From NCBI RefSeq assembly GCF_008630915.1, contig NZ_CP043909.1, positions 1,302,001-1,366,000 of the forward strand: a stretch of 64,000 nucleotides of DNA, given 5' to 3'. Shown here in pieces: positions 45,595-54,199 of this stretch (positions are counted from its first letter, which is position 1; the number at the start of each line of letters is the position of its first letter). The position numbers and the translations under genes were made by a program. The notes under the pieces were generated by a model, which worked only from the letters and a program-made list of their open reading frames with translations, was not told where the DNA came from and searched no databases. The DNA comes from Acinetobacter suaedae. GTDB lineage: Bacteria > Pseudomonadota > Gammaproteobacteria > Pseudomonadales > Moraxellaceae.

Positions 45595-46656
45595 ATGGAC
45601 TTTATTATTCAACAATCTTTAAAATTGGTAGAAACGGGGATTGTCCCTGATCAAGCTATTCGTGCGGCAATTCGTGCGCTCAGTAAAAAACGCTTAATTC
45701 AGGAAGGGCGTTATGATCCTGAACAGTCAGCACAACGATATATAGATGTGTTGGCTATGCTGAAGCAAAGCGATATTGCGATTGCCACAGATATTGCCAA
45801 TGAACAGCATTATGAATTGCCGACAGCTTTTTTTCAGGCTGTACTTGGTAAGCGCTTAAAATACAGCGCGTGTTATTTCCCGCATGAGAAAACCAGTTTA
45901 AATGATGCGGAAGAATTTGCATTGCAGCTATATTGTGAGCGTGCACAATTACATGATGGACAAGATATTCTAGAGTTAGGCTGTGGTTGGGGTTCACTCA
46001 CCTTATGGATGGCAGAGCGTTATCCAAATGCCAAAATTACTGCTGTCTCAAACTCTGCAACACAACGTGAACATATTTTATCGCAAGCATCGACCAGAAA
46101 ATTGAATAACATAGAGGTGCTTACTTGTGATGTGAATGTACTTGAGTTGGATTCAGATCGTTTCGACCGAGTGGTTTCAGTGGAAATGTTTGAACATGTT
46201 CGGAACTATGAAAAATTGTTTGAAAAAATCCACAGATGGTTAAAAGCAGACGGTTTATTGTGGTGTCATATTTTCTGTCACCGTTTTATGCATTATCCTT
46301 TTGAGATAAAAAGTGAATATGATTGGATGTCAAAATACTTTTTTACTGGTGGTTTAATGCCAGCCACATCAACATTTTTACATTTCCAACAACATTTAGA
46401 ATTGTCTCAGCAATGGCAATGGGCGGGTAGTCATTATGAAAAGACCGCAAATGCATGGCTAGAAAATATGGATCGACAACAGCAATATTTAAAACCAATC
46501 TTTGAACGTGTTTATGGACAAGATGCAGCCGCTTGGTGGCAACGTTGGCGTATATTCTTTATGGCTTGTGCTGAGCTATTCGGTTTTGAACAAGGACAGG
46601 AATGGGTGATTGGTCACTTTTTATTTAAAAATAATAAGCGATTGAAAACATCCTAA
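45595..46656 (+). CDS. CFA-synthase-like SAM methyltransferase (second copy)
   Basis: 353 residues from the ATG at 45595, preceded by AGG; a longer frame from 45568 overlaps the previous gene and has no ribosome site. Motif I is LELGCGWGSLTLWMAE, and YELPTAFFQAVLGKRLKYSACYF replaces the CFA active-site segment. It lacks the longer N-terminal domain of the first copy and is quite diverged, so it probably acts on another substrate or step. The histidine kinase gene follows after 22 bases. Confidence 0.87.
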   Translation: MDFIIQQSLKLVETGIVPDQAIRAAIRALSKKRLIQEGRYDPEQSAQRYIDVLAMLKQSDIAIATDIANEQHYELPTAFFQAVLGKRLKYSACYFPHEKTSLNDAEEFALQLYCERAQLHDGQDILELGCGWGSLTLWMAERYPNAKITAVSNSATQREHILSQASTRKLNNIEVLTCDVNVLELDSDRFDRVVSVEMFEHVRNYEKLFEKIHRWLKADGLLWCHIFCHRFMHYPFEIKSEYDWMSKYFFTGGLMPATSTFLHFQQHLELSQQWQWAGSHYEKTANAWLENMDRQQQYLKPIFERVYGQDAAAWWQRWRIFFMACAELFGFEQGQEWVIGHFLFKNNKRLKTS

Positions 46657-46678
46657 TCCCTTAAATAATCGAGTTGAT

Positions 46679-48007
46679 ATGATAATAAAAACCACTGCAA
46701 TCAAGAAATCGCACGCTTTAGGCGAGATTTTCAGCCGCCATTATTGGTTGCAGATTGGTTTAATTGCGCTATCAATTGTGATCGGGATTTCATGCAGTGC
46801 ATGGGTAATTAAAGGATCGCTGCTCAAAACAGCTCTAGAGCAGGAAATGGAACATTATTGGATGCGTATAGAGCGTAATCCGAATGCAGATTTACCTGAC
46901 ACCAAAAATCTGTATGGTTATCGCTGGATGACTGATATTCCACCGCAACCATTTAGACAAATGTCGCTCCAATCTGGTGTGCATCGTATCTTCATTGATG
47001 GTAAAGAACGCATGACTGTTTATGGTGAACGTAATGGTCAACATGTGTTATTAGTCTTTGGCGAAAGTAATGTGAATAAACTAGTGTGGCTATTTGGTCT
47101 TGCGCCACTTATGTTTAGCTTATTTATTCTTTATAGTTTTTTATGGTGGTCGAATCGTCGCGCACGTCGCTATTTTTCACCGATTACTCGTTTGGCAAAT
47201 GCACTTGAGCAAATAGATTGGGAGCATCAGAGTAAAGAGGCTTCGCCATTTCAAGATATTTCGACAAATGGCAATATGGAGGCACAGTATTTAAAGCAAG
47301 CTTTGGAAAAATATCATGTGGTTTTGAGTGAGTTTATCCAGCGAGAGCGTGAGTTCACTGGAGATGTTAGTCATGAGCTGCGTACCCCGCTTACGATTTT
47401 AAAAGGTAACGTGCAACTGTGTCAGGCACGTTATGGACAAGATAAAGCGCTTACTCGTCTGCAAAATACCATTGAGGATATGCAACTTTTAGTTGATACC
47501 CTATTAGCGATAGCAAGAAATACGACGAATACCTTGACGATAGAGCAAGCTAAACTCTCAGAAATCGTGCAAGATTTGGTATTTGATTTGGAACCTGTTA
47601 GTCATTCCAAGGGAATGCAAATCCATGTAATCCAAGAACAGGCTGAGCAGTTACGTTGGTTATATCCTTCGATGACTAAAATGGTGCTCAGTAATATATT
47701 GCGTAATGCGCTTAACTATTCTGAAGGTTCAGATATTCATATCATTCAACAGAAGAATAGTATTTTGATTGCAGATAATGGCATTGGAATCAAATTGCCG
47801 GATGATTTAAAAGTACAACAACTCTCGGATCGACAATTGCAACTCAAAGCCAAAGGACACGGCATCGGATTGCAGCTTGTACAGAAGTTATGCAAACAAT
47901 TGGGTTGGCGAGTAGAGTTATACGATCGTCAATTTTATCTCTTGACTCATCCACAACTGGACTTGGCTTTAACTACAGGGTTAATTGTCGTGGTGTATGT
48001 AAACTAA
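46679..48007 (+). CDS. Sensor histidine kinase
   Basis: 442 residues. Two membrane segments (about 25-47 and 136-156) enclose a periplasmic domain of some 90 residues. A HAMP-like linker is followed by H232 in GDVSHELRTPLT, the N-box LSNILRNALNYS, ADNGIGIK and GHGIGLQL. It ends the lipid-gene run and meets the response-regulator gene tail to tail with a four-base overlap. The regulator encoded there is its likely partner. Confidence 0.9.
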   Translation: MIIKTTAIKKSHALGEIFSRHYWLQIGLIALSIVIGISCSAWVIKGSLLKTALEQEMEHYWMRIERNPNADLPDTKNLYGYRWMTDIPPQPFRQMSLQSGVHRIFIDGKERMTVYGERNGQHVLLVFGESNVNKLVWLFGLAPLMFSLFILYSFLWWSNRRARRYFSPITRLANALEQIDWEHQSKEASPFQDISTNGNMEAQYLKQALEKYHVVLSEFIQREREFTGDVSHELRTPLTILKGNVQLCQARYGQDKALTRLQNTIEDMQLLVDTLLAIARNTTNTLTIEQAKLSEIVQDLVFDLEPVSHSKGMQIHVIQEQAEQLRWLYPSMTKMVLSNILRNALNYSEGSDIHIIQQKNSILIADNGIGIKLPDDLKVQQLSDRQLQLKAKGHGIGLQLVQKLCKQLGWRVELYDRQFYLLTHPQLDLALTTGLIVVVYVN

Positions 48008-48717
48008 TCAGAAGCAACAGCAACTTTAAGACCGACCCCAGATACCGTATGAATGAGTTTTTGCTCAAAGGGTTTATCAACCATTTTACGTAAGTTATAA
48101 ATATGGCTTCTTAAGGCATCACTTTCAGGTTCTTCATCTCCCCAAAGTTCCATGACAATTTCTTGTTTACTAATCACTTTAGGTGAGTTTCGCATCAGGA
48201 TTTTTAATAATTTAAACTGAATAGGGGGTAAATCGATGATTTTACCAGCACGAGTAATTTGTTGAGTGGCACTATCAAGGACAAGATCATGTATTTGAAG
48301 TTTACTATTGGACACTTCACCCATTGCACGTTTGATTAAGGCTCGTATGCGTACGACTAATTCATTAAAATCAAAAGGTTTAACTAAATAATCATCTGTT
48401 CCAGAGGCAAAACCTTTGAGTTTATCGTCCAAGGTATCACGTGCTGTTAGCATAAGTACCGGAATATCCAAACCACGTTCTGTTCTTAACCACTCGCATA
48501 GTTCATAGCCAGACCCATCAGGTAAGTTGATATCTAACAATAATAGGTGATAGGGCTGTTGTTTAAGGAATTGGCGAGCAGCATCTAGATTACGTGCGTG
48601 ATCAATAACGAAACCGTGGTCTTCTAAAAATTCACAGACGGTTGAAGCTAGCTCGTAATGATCTTCAACCATCAAGATGAAATAACTTGTATTCGGCATT
48701 GTGTTTGATTTATTCAT
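48004..48717 (-). CDS. OmpR-family response regulator
   Basis: 237 residues. Receiver domain with D62 in LLDINLPDGSGYELCEW, MLTARD and the switch lysine in YLVKPFDF. The C-terminal winged helix ends with SHIYNLRKMVDKPF and VSGVGLKV. The start overlaps the end of the chalcone-isomerase-like gene by eight bases; an inner ATG at residue 7 is possible. It is the last gene of a minus-strand unit that converges on the kinase gene. Confidence 0.9.
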   Translation of the reverse strand: MNKSNTMPNTSYFILMVEDHYELASTVCEFLEDHGFVIDHARNLDAARQFLKQQPYHLLLLDINLPDGSGYELCEWLRTERGLDIPVLMLTARDTLDDKLKGFASGTDDYLVKPFDFNELVVRIRALIKRAMGEVSNSKLQIHDLVLDSATQQITRAGKIIDLPPIQFKLLKILMRNSPKVISKQEIVMELWGDEEPESDALRSHIYNLRKMVDKPFEQKLIHTVSGVGLKVAVASD

Positions 48718-49204
48718 TTAAAAGTTGTTGTTTTAATTTAGCATTAAATGGAGATTGCCCAAACCAAATTTTAAAATATTGGTTGGCTTGTGAATCCTGA
48801 ATTGAGCCTAAAACTCTTTGGTTTAGACTTAGTGCAAGTGTTTTTGAGGAGGCGGTGTATTCAAGACGATAAAGATCACCTTTCCGTACAGGCCGATAAA
48901 GTTGGGTAATGCGATTGAGTGGAGAATCTGAACTATAACGATCAACATTTTTTTTGAGGAAGTGTTGAGCTGCTCGCTTAAATGCCCATTCAGGAATATC
49001 GTGAGTGTAGTTGAAATCTAGGCGAATACTTTGATCTTGCCAATTTTTACTGCAATCTTCGGCGAGGTAACTGACAGTTCCCACATTTTTTTTGGTCACA
49101 ATTAAAGCCGCTGAACCACATGCTTGTAAAGAGGCATGACTTGTTGTTACCAGTGTAAACACCCCAAATGACAATAGTGCCAAATGTCTTTTAAAGATCA
49201 GCAT
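48710..49204 (-). CDS. Exported chalcone-isomerase-like protein
   Basis: 164 residues with an N-terminal signal peptide ending around THASLQA. The C-terminal half, with GDLYRLEYTASSKTLALSLN and YFKIWFGQSPFNAKLKQQLL, matches the bacterial chalcone isomerase-like domain, which is often associated with lipid genes and not with flavonoids. No enzymatic role is proven. It stands between the NTF2-like gene and the response regulator. Confidence 0.75.
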   Translation of the reverse strand: MLIFKRHLALLSFGVFTLVTTSHASLQACGSAALIVTKKNVGTVSYLAEDCSKNWQDQSIRLDFNYTHDIPEWAFKRAAQHFLKKNVDRYSSDSPLNRITQLYRPVRKGDLYRLEYTASSKTLALSLNQRVLGSIQDSQANQYFKIWFGQSPFNAKLKQQLLNE

Positions 49205-49224
49205 ATCAACTCCTTAAGATTCTG

Positions 49225-49797
49225 TTAGGTAACTTTCTTAAACGGTGTTAACCAAGCGTAGATCCCACTGACGTATGGAAGTGAGCGATACAAACCATTG
49301 GCAGGATCCCAATAATCTTGTTGGAAGACAATTTGTTTTGCCGGATTTATTTTAATTTCACTGATTCCATAAGATGACATGGTTTTGTTACGACCTAAAA
49401 ATTTGAAGTCGTATGTCATATGCCAGTGCACGTATGCAGAGTCTTGTTGATAAGTAGTATTTAATAACTTAACCGAGACATTACTAACGCGTTGATTCAT
49501 TCCATTGAAGTGCTTTATTAAGTCTTGCTTAGATGAAAACTGAGCCAGTGTGTCATTTATAAATAATTGCTCAGCATAGAGTTGACCTGCTGTGTCAACA
49601 AACTGTGGGGTACCAAGCGTATTGAAAGCTGCAACAAATCGTTGACCTACTTCCAACGCTTGTTGATCATTCAAATTAATCCCTGCGATTTGCTGACGAG
49701 CTTGACTATAATCAGGAGTATAGCTAGGGATACTTTTGCAGGCAGACAAAGAAATGATGCTGAGTGCAGCAATCGAAAGCTTTATAACGGTAGACAT
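49225..49797 (-). CDS. NTF2/SnoaL-like lipoprotein
   Basis: 190 residues from the third of three consecutive ATG codons; AGGAG is seven bases before it, while it is too close to the first at 49803. The signal peptide ends in the lipobox LSAC. The rest has the NTF2/SnoaL cone-fold pattern (QALEVGQRFVAAFN, VHWHMTYDF). Such proteins are often found with DUF1365 and CFA-like genes in other proteobacteria. The role may be binding of a modified lipid in the envelope. Confidence 0.78.
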   Translation of the reverse strand: MSTVIKLSIAALSIISLSACKSIPSYTPDYSQARQQIAGINLNDQQALEVGQRFVAAFNTLGTPQFVDTAGQLYAEQLFINDTLAQFSSKQDLIKHFNGMNQRVSNVSVKLLNTTYQQDSAYVHWHMTYDFKFLGRNKTMSSYGISEIKINPAKQIVFQQDYWDPANGLYRSLPYVSGIYAWLTPFKKVT

Positions 49798-49875
49798 CAT
49801 CATTCTCCTATATTCATTGTATCCAGCTTATAGTTGGTTACGTGAAAATGTTGTGAATGATGAATACTATGGTTT

Positions 49876-50493
49876 TTAGGCTTCTGCTTTGGCCAATTCA
49901 GCTTCAATATAGCTAATAATCATCGTGCTTAGGCCTTTGATCATTTCATCGAAAGTGATTTGTGGATTTGGTAATATCAGATGACGAGCTACATTAAAGA
50001 TACTGCTATTAATACTGATATAGGCTGTGACGCTCAAATTATTTACTTTTAAATATTTTGGATGGCGCATCATGTATTTCATCAGCACTTCCATGAGTGC
50101 CATTTCGATCTGACCAATATAACGCTCATATTTGAGCTCGGTTGCATATCGCAGACATATCAAATAACGATCATTGTCACGAGTAAGCAGATCACGAAAT
50201 GTATAGAAAATCATTTCAAATAAAGGCTCTAACTCCATTTCAACAATAATAGGGGTGAGCTCTTTCACCATGTCGAGTACTTCTTTGACAAAAGTTTTGG
50301 CCATGGCATCGTAAATTTCTTCTTTATTTTTAAAATACTCATATAAAGAACCGACACTTACTCCTGCTATATCAGCAATATGACGTGTGGTTGTGCCACT
50401 TGTACCATTGGTTGCAACAGCGATAAATCCTGCCTCAATAATCGTATCTACAGTAACTTTTGAGCGAGATTGACGGGGTTTGCGAGTAACCAT
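49876..50493 (-). CDS. TetR-family regulator
   Basis: 205 residues. The N-terminal helix-turn-helix VDTIIEAGFIAVATNGTSGTTTRHIADIAGVSVGSLYEYFKNKEEIY is at about residues 15-61. The C-terminal ligand domain is helical and diverged. It is divergent from the di-iron-like/SDR/monooxygenase cluster, which it probably represses. Copies of ATCCGAACA stand in the gap between. Confidence 0.9.
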   Translation of the reverse strand: MVTRKPRQSRSKVTVDTIIEAGFIAVATNGTSGTTTRHIADIAGVSVGSLYEYFKNKEEIYDAMAKTFVKEVLDMVKELTPIIVEMELEPLFEMIFYTFRDLLTRDNDRYLICLRYATELKYERYIGQIEMALMEVLMKYMMRHPKYLKVNNLSVTAYISINSSIFNVARHLILPNPQITFDEMIKGLSTMIISYIEAELAKAEA

Positions 50494-50510
50494 AATGCAT
50501 TATTATTAAA

Positions 50511-50797
50511 ATCCGAACATATTGTCAGATTAGCATGCTGCGATCTGAAGTTAAAGACTGATTAAAATAATCCGAACAGATAAAATTACAGTTTTTAAAA
50601 TTTATGTTTCATATCTGTAATATAAAATAGACTATTTGAATTTATTGAAATCTTATAAAAATTAAAATGATTTTAAGATGTTGTTATTAAACAACTTATT
50701 CTCATTTGGTGTTTTGGATTTTTGATGTTTTTAAGCTTTATAAGTAAGTGATTTAAGATCAAAAACCAAACGATTTTACCCGAATTGAATCCGAACA
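50511..50797. promoter_or_regulatory. Three ATCCGAACA boxes in the divergent tetR promoter region
   Basis: ATCCGAACA occurs at 50511-50519, 50570-50578 and 50789-50797 within the 467-base gap. The last is followed by an inverted half (CCGA-N8-TCGG). Nothing else recognisable is in this AT-rich gap. The first lies 18 bases before the tetR start. These are likely operator sites. Confidence 0.5.
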
Positions 50798-50960
50798 TAA
50801 GATCGGTTTACATTGGTTCTAGTAGGGAACTAGGTTCAATAAAATCTCCCGAATCTTTTTTCGTTACTTAATGATGAATGAGTATAACGAAATGAGATGA
50901 GCCTAATCCAAAGAATGCAAAAGGGCAAATGACGCTCAAGTGAAGTAGGTAGGTGTAGCC

Positions 50961-51920
50961 ATGATTAGCAGCACGTTGAACAAAGGTTTGAGTTTATTTA
51001 AATCTAACCCAATAACTGAGCAAATCGATTTTGCGAGTAAAAAAAGCATACCCATTCGACACTTGGCAATCGGATTTGAAGGTAAACAGATTGATTTATC
51101 ATTCTATATGAATAACCAGTTTGCAACGATTTTCTTTGCAACGCTTTCTGTTTTCTTAACTTATGGTGAAGACTTAGTGATTGAAACAGCACGTCACCAT
51201 CGTGATTTGCTCAAAGATCCTATTTTAAAACAACGTGTAACATCTTTGATTGGTCAAGAAGCAATTCATTCGAAATTACACAATGAATTTAATGATGCAA
51301 TTGTTGAACTAGATTATCCAGTACGTTTATACCGCTTCCTGGGTGAAAAGTTCTTTGATTATATTTTCTTGAAATTCCCACAACCATTAAAACTTTCTCT
51401 AATGGCAGGAATCGAGCATTTCACGGCTGTTCTAGCTGAATACATGATGGCACATGAGCAGAATTTCTATTTCTCGGATGATGCCAAGACACGTGCTTTG
51501 TGGATGTGGCACATGCTTGAAGAATCTGAACATAAAGATGTCGCTTATGATGTTTATCAAACGCTGAATGGTAATTATCCATTACGTGCTACAGGATTCT
51601 TCCTTGCTTATTTCACGATTCTTGGGTTGATTCCATTCTCTGCAACATTGGTTCCAGTTCTGCGTAAACCTCAAGAAATGTTAACTGCGAAATTTTGGAA
51701 AGATGCTCGACGTGGCGTGAAATTAATCTTTAGTCCGAAAGATGGCGTATTTGGTAGCACACAAGGTCGAATCTTTGATTATCTGCGTCGTGACTTTCAC
51801 CCAAATGACCATGATGCCTCACATTATTTCGAATACTACGAGAAGAAATTGTTGTCAGAAGGCGGGGCATTACATCCGTTCTTTGTGAAGGAATTTACAC
51901 CGAAAATTCAGGCTGCTTAA
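50961..51920 (+). CDS. PF10118-type protein with di-iron-like motifs (first paralogue)
   Basis: 319 residues of the family annotated as predicted metal-dependent hydrolase. The sequence shows E75 (VIETARHH), E100-x2-H103 (QEAIH), E152 (IEHFTA) and E188-x2-H191 (EESEH), exactly the E/ExxH/E/ExxH order of ferritin-like di-iron oxygenases. So an oxygen-activating di-iron enzyme is a better guess than a hydrolase. There are two weak hydrophobic segments near residue 205-235. It is the first gene of the unit divergent from tetR. Confidence 0.8.
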   Translation: MISSTLNKGLSLFKSNPITEQIDFASKKSIPIRHLAIGFEGKQIDLSFYMNNQFATIFFATLSVFLTYGEDLVIETARHHRDLLKDPILKQRVTSLIGQEAIHSKLHNEFNDAIVELDYPVRLYRFLGEKFFDYIFLKFPQPLKLSLMAGIEHFTAVLAEYMMAHEQNFYFSDDAKTRALWMWHMLEESEHKDVAYDVYQTLNGNYPLRATGFFLAYFTILGLIPFSATLVPVLRKPQEMLTAKFWKDARRGVKLIFSPKDGVFGSTQGRIFDYLRRDFHPNDHDASHYFEYYEKKLLSEGGALHPFFVKEFTPKIQAA

Positions 51921-52097
51921 TTTAGGTTCTGAGCTGAGTTTCAGTAAGTGCATGACAGAATTTATGATTCTGGTTGGCAAAATAGCTCATTGCTATATGA
52001 GCAGTTTGGGTCTAGTCATATTTCATTCGTGCACTATGCTGTCAAGGTTCTCAACACGTTTTTGATTTTTTTACTCTTTTATAGGAGGGATCAAGTT

Positions 52098-53072
52098 ATG
52101 GTCGCTCAAGTTATCCGAAATGTATTCTCAGCAAAATTAAGCACTAAATATCAGGGAATTGTTCAGAATCTTACGAACAAAGCACCCATTCCAATTCGTC
52201 ATTTTGATTTCAAATTTAATCCAGCTGAGTTGGATCAGAAGTTCTTTTTAAATAAAGAGCTGGCAACTTCTTATTTTCATGCTTTATCGATTTTCTTAAC
52301 CTTTGGTGAGGATGTGGTCATTGAGACAGCTCGTCACCATCGTGAATTTATTAATGATCCGATTTTGAAACAAAGATTGACTTCATTAATTGGTCAAGAA
52401 GCAATTCACTCAAAAATTCATAATCAATTCAATGATGAAGTTCTCAAAGAGAATGGTTATCCAGTCGAATTACTTCGTGCGATTGCAGATAAAGTGTTTG
52501 AGTACGGAATTTATAAACTACCGCACTCTATGCAGCTATCTTTGATGGCAGGTATTGAGCATTACACCGCTGTACTCGCTGAATTTATGATGCAGCATGA
52601 GGAATATTTACTTGGTTCGCAAGATGAAAGACAACGTGCAATGTGGATGTGGCACATGCTCGAAGAGTCAGAACATAAAGATATTGCTTATGATGTGTTT
52701 TTAGAGTTGTCGGGTGATTACTGGGTTCGTATCACTGGATTCTTACTTGCTAGTTTAACCATTTTAGGTGGTGTGTCTTTGGGTGGTTACTTGATGCCGT
52801 TTATTCGTAAGCCAAGCAATTTGATCAATCCGCGCTACATGAAAGACATCGTAGAAAGTACGGCATTGTTATTTGGTAGTGAAAGAGGTGTCTTTGGTAG
52901 CAGCTTTATGCATATTTTGGAATATTTACGTCCAAGCTTCCATCCAAATGACCATGACACTACCAAGTACATGGAATATTACAAAGAACGTTTATTAAAT
53001 CCAGAAACAGGTTTGTTATCACCTTATTTCTTAAAAGAATTTGTACCACCTGTTCGTGCAGCATCTGCATAA
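52098..53072 (+). CDS. PF10118-type protein with di-iron-like motifs (second paralogue)
   Basis: 324 residues from the ATG at 52098, which has a perfect AGGAGG ten bases upstream; the open frame extends to 51948 without support. It is closely similar to the gene before it over its whole length, with the same VIETARHH, GQEAIH, IEHYTA and EESEH motifs, so it arose by tandem duplication. The N-terminus differs. The two products may form a heteromer or act on different substrates. Confidence 0.82.
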   Translation: MVAQVIRNVFSAKLSTKYQGIVQNLTNKAPIPIRHFDFKFNPAELDQKFFLNKELATSYFHALSIFLTFGEDVVIETARHHREFINDPILKQRLTSLIGQEAIHSKIHNQFNDEVLKENGYPVELLRAIADKVFEYGIYKLPHSMQLSLMAGIEHYTAVLAEFMMQHEEYLLGSQDERQRAMWMWHMLEESEHKDIAYDVFLELSGDYWVRITGFLLASLTILGGVSLGGYLMPFIRKPSNLINPRYMKDIVESTALLFGSERGVFGSSFMHILEYLRPSFHPNDHDTTKYMEYYKERLLNPETGLLSPYFLKEFVPPVRAASA

Positions 53073-53108
53073 CTTGGTCAAGCTGGAACAATAATTTGGA
53101 ATACAAAT

Positions 53109-53933
53109 ATGAAATTATTTGGAAAGAAAGCCAAACCAAGCCAAAACGCATATGCAGTGGTAACTGGTGCGGGAAGTGGGATTGGTCGTAGTTTTGCACT
53201 TGAATTGGCAAAGCGTGGCGGGACTGTGGTTTGCTCCGATATTAACTTGGATGCAGCAAAAGAAACGGTTGCCTTAATCGAGCAATTGGGTTCAAAAGCT
53301 TTTGCAGTGAAATGTGATGTTGGAAACGCTAAACAAGTCGAAAAGCTTGCTGACCAAGCAGAACAATTGATGCAACATCCAACAACACTTGTGATCAACA
53401 ATGCAGGTGTTGGGTTGGGTGGTAAGTTTGATGAAACTTCACTTGAAGATTGGAAGTGGGTTTCAGATATCAACTTATGGGGTGTGATTCATGGTTGTCA
53501 CTATTTCGTACCAAAGTTTAAACAACTTGGTCGTGGTGCAATTATCAATGTTGCTTCGGCGGCGTCTTATACTGCGGCACCTGAAATGACAGCGTATAAC
53601 GTGACTAAAGCTGGTGTACGTGCTTTGTCTGAAACGCTTTCAGCTGAATTGAGAAAACATAACATCAAAGTTAATGTGTTATGTCCAACATTGGTACCTA
53701 CCAATATCATCAAAAACGGAAAAGTACCGCACAAGGGTATCTTGGACTATGCACTGACAAACTTGGCTTTTACAACTAGTGACAAAGTTGCCAAGCTGAC
53801 ATTAGACCGTTTGGATAAAGATCAGCTTTATACCATCCCTCAGATTGACGCAAAACTATTTTGGCTGATGAAACGTACTGCTCCGAATTTATATGCAAAA
53901 TTCTTGGGTACATCATACCGATTAATGAAATAG
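53109..53933 (+). CDS. Short-chain dehydrogenase/reductase
   Basis: 274 residues. The cofactor motif TGAGSGIGRSFA is near residue 18, with NNAG downstream and the catalytic S (VASAAS), Y-x3-K (YNVTK) in order. Probably an NAD(P)-dependent alcohol or ketone oxidoreductase, working with the monooxygenase gene that follows. It lies 36 bases after the second di-iron-like gene. Confidence 0.92.
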   Translation: MKLFGKKAKPSQNAYAVVTGAGSGIGRSFALELAKRGGTVVCSDINLDAAKETVALIEQLGSKAFAVKCDVGNAKQVEKLADQAEQLMQHPTTLVINNAGVGLGGKFDETSLEDWKWVSDINLWGVIHGCHYFVPKFKQLGRGAIINVASAASYTAAPEMTAYNVTKAGVRALSETLSAELRKHNIKVNVLCPTLVPTNIIKNGKVPHKGILDYALTNLAFTTSDKVAKLTLDRLDKDQLYTIPQIDAKLFWLMKRTAPNLYAKFLGTSYRLMK

Positions 53934-54085
53934 CCTAAGCAAATGTAAAATCTCTATCGAGTTTTGATACGCGTAATGATCATCCGCAACCTGCATGGTA
54001 TCAAAAAGATAATAAGGTTTTATATTCAAGAAAGTATTAAATAAATGAAAGTGGTGAACAGGTTTTGCGGATGAAAATGGTTTTG

Positions 54086-54111
54086 CCTACTTTTCCCGAA
54101 AGAAAAGTAGG
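54086..54111. repeat. CTACTTTTC hairpin related to the dispersed repeat
   Basis: CCTACTTTTC pairs perfectly with GAAAAGTAGG around six bases. It resembles the first hairpin of the repeats at 6291 and 12890 (TTACTTTTG/CAAAAGTAA), but the other two hairpins are missing. It lies in the 266-base gap between the SDR and monooxygenase genes, which holds nothing else I recognise. Confidence 0.45.
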
Positions 54112-54199
54112 TCGAGCCGAAGGCTAATGATGAAATTTAGATGAGAATTCGGTAAGACACCGTTATTGACATCTATTTTTAGATGAAAGGATATTTTGA

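Noticed and set aside
51948..52097. Fifty-residue N-terminal extension of the second PF10118 protein
   Set aside because: The perfect AGGAGG is before the ATG at 52098, and the first paralogue has no matching extension.
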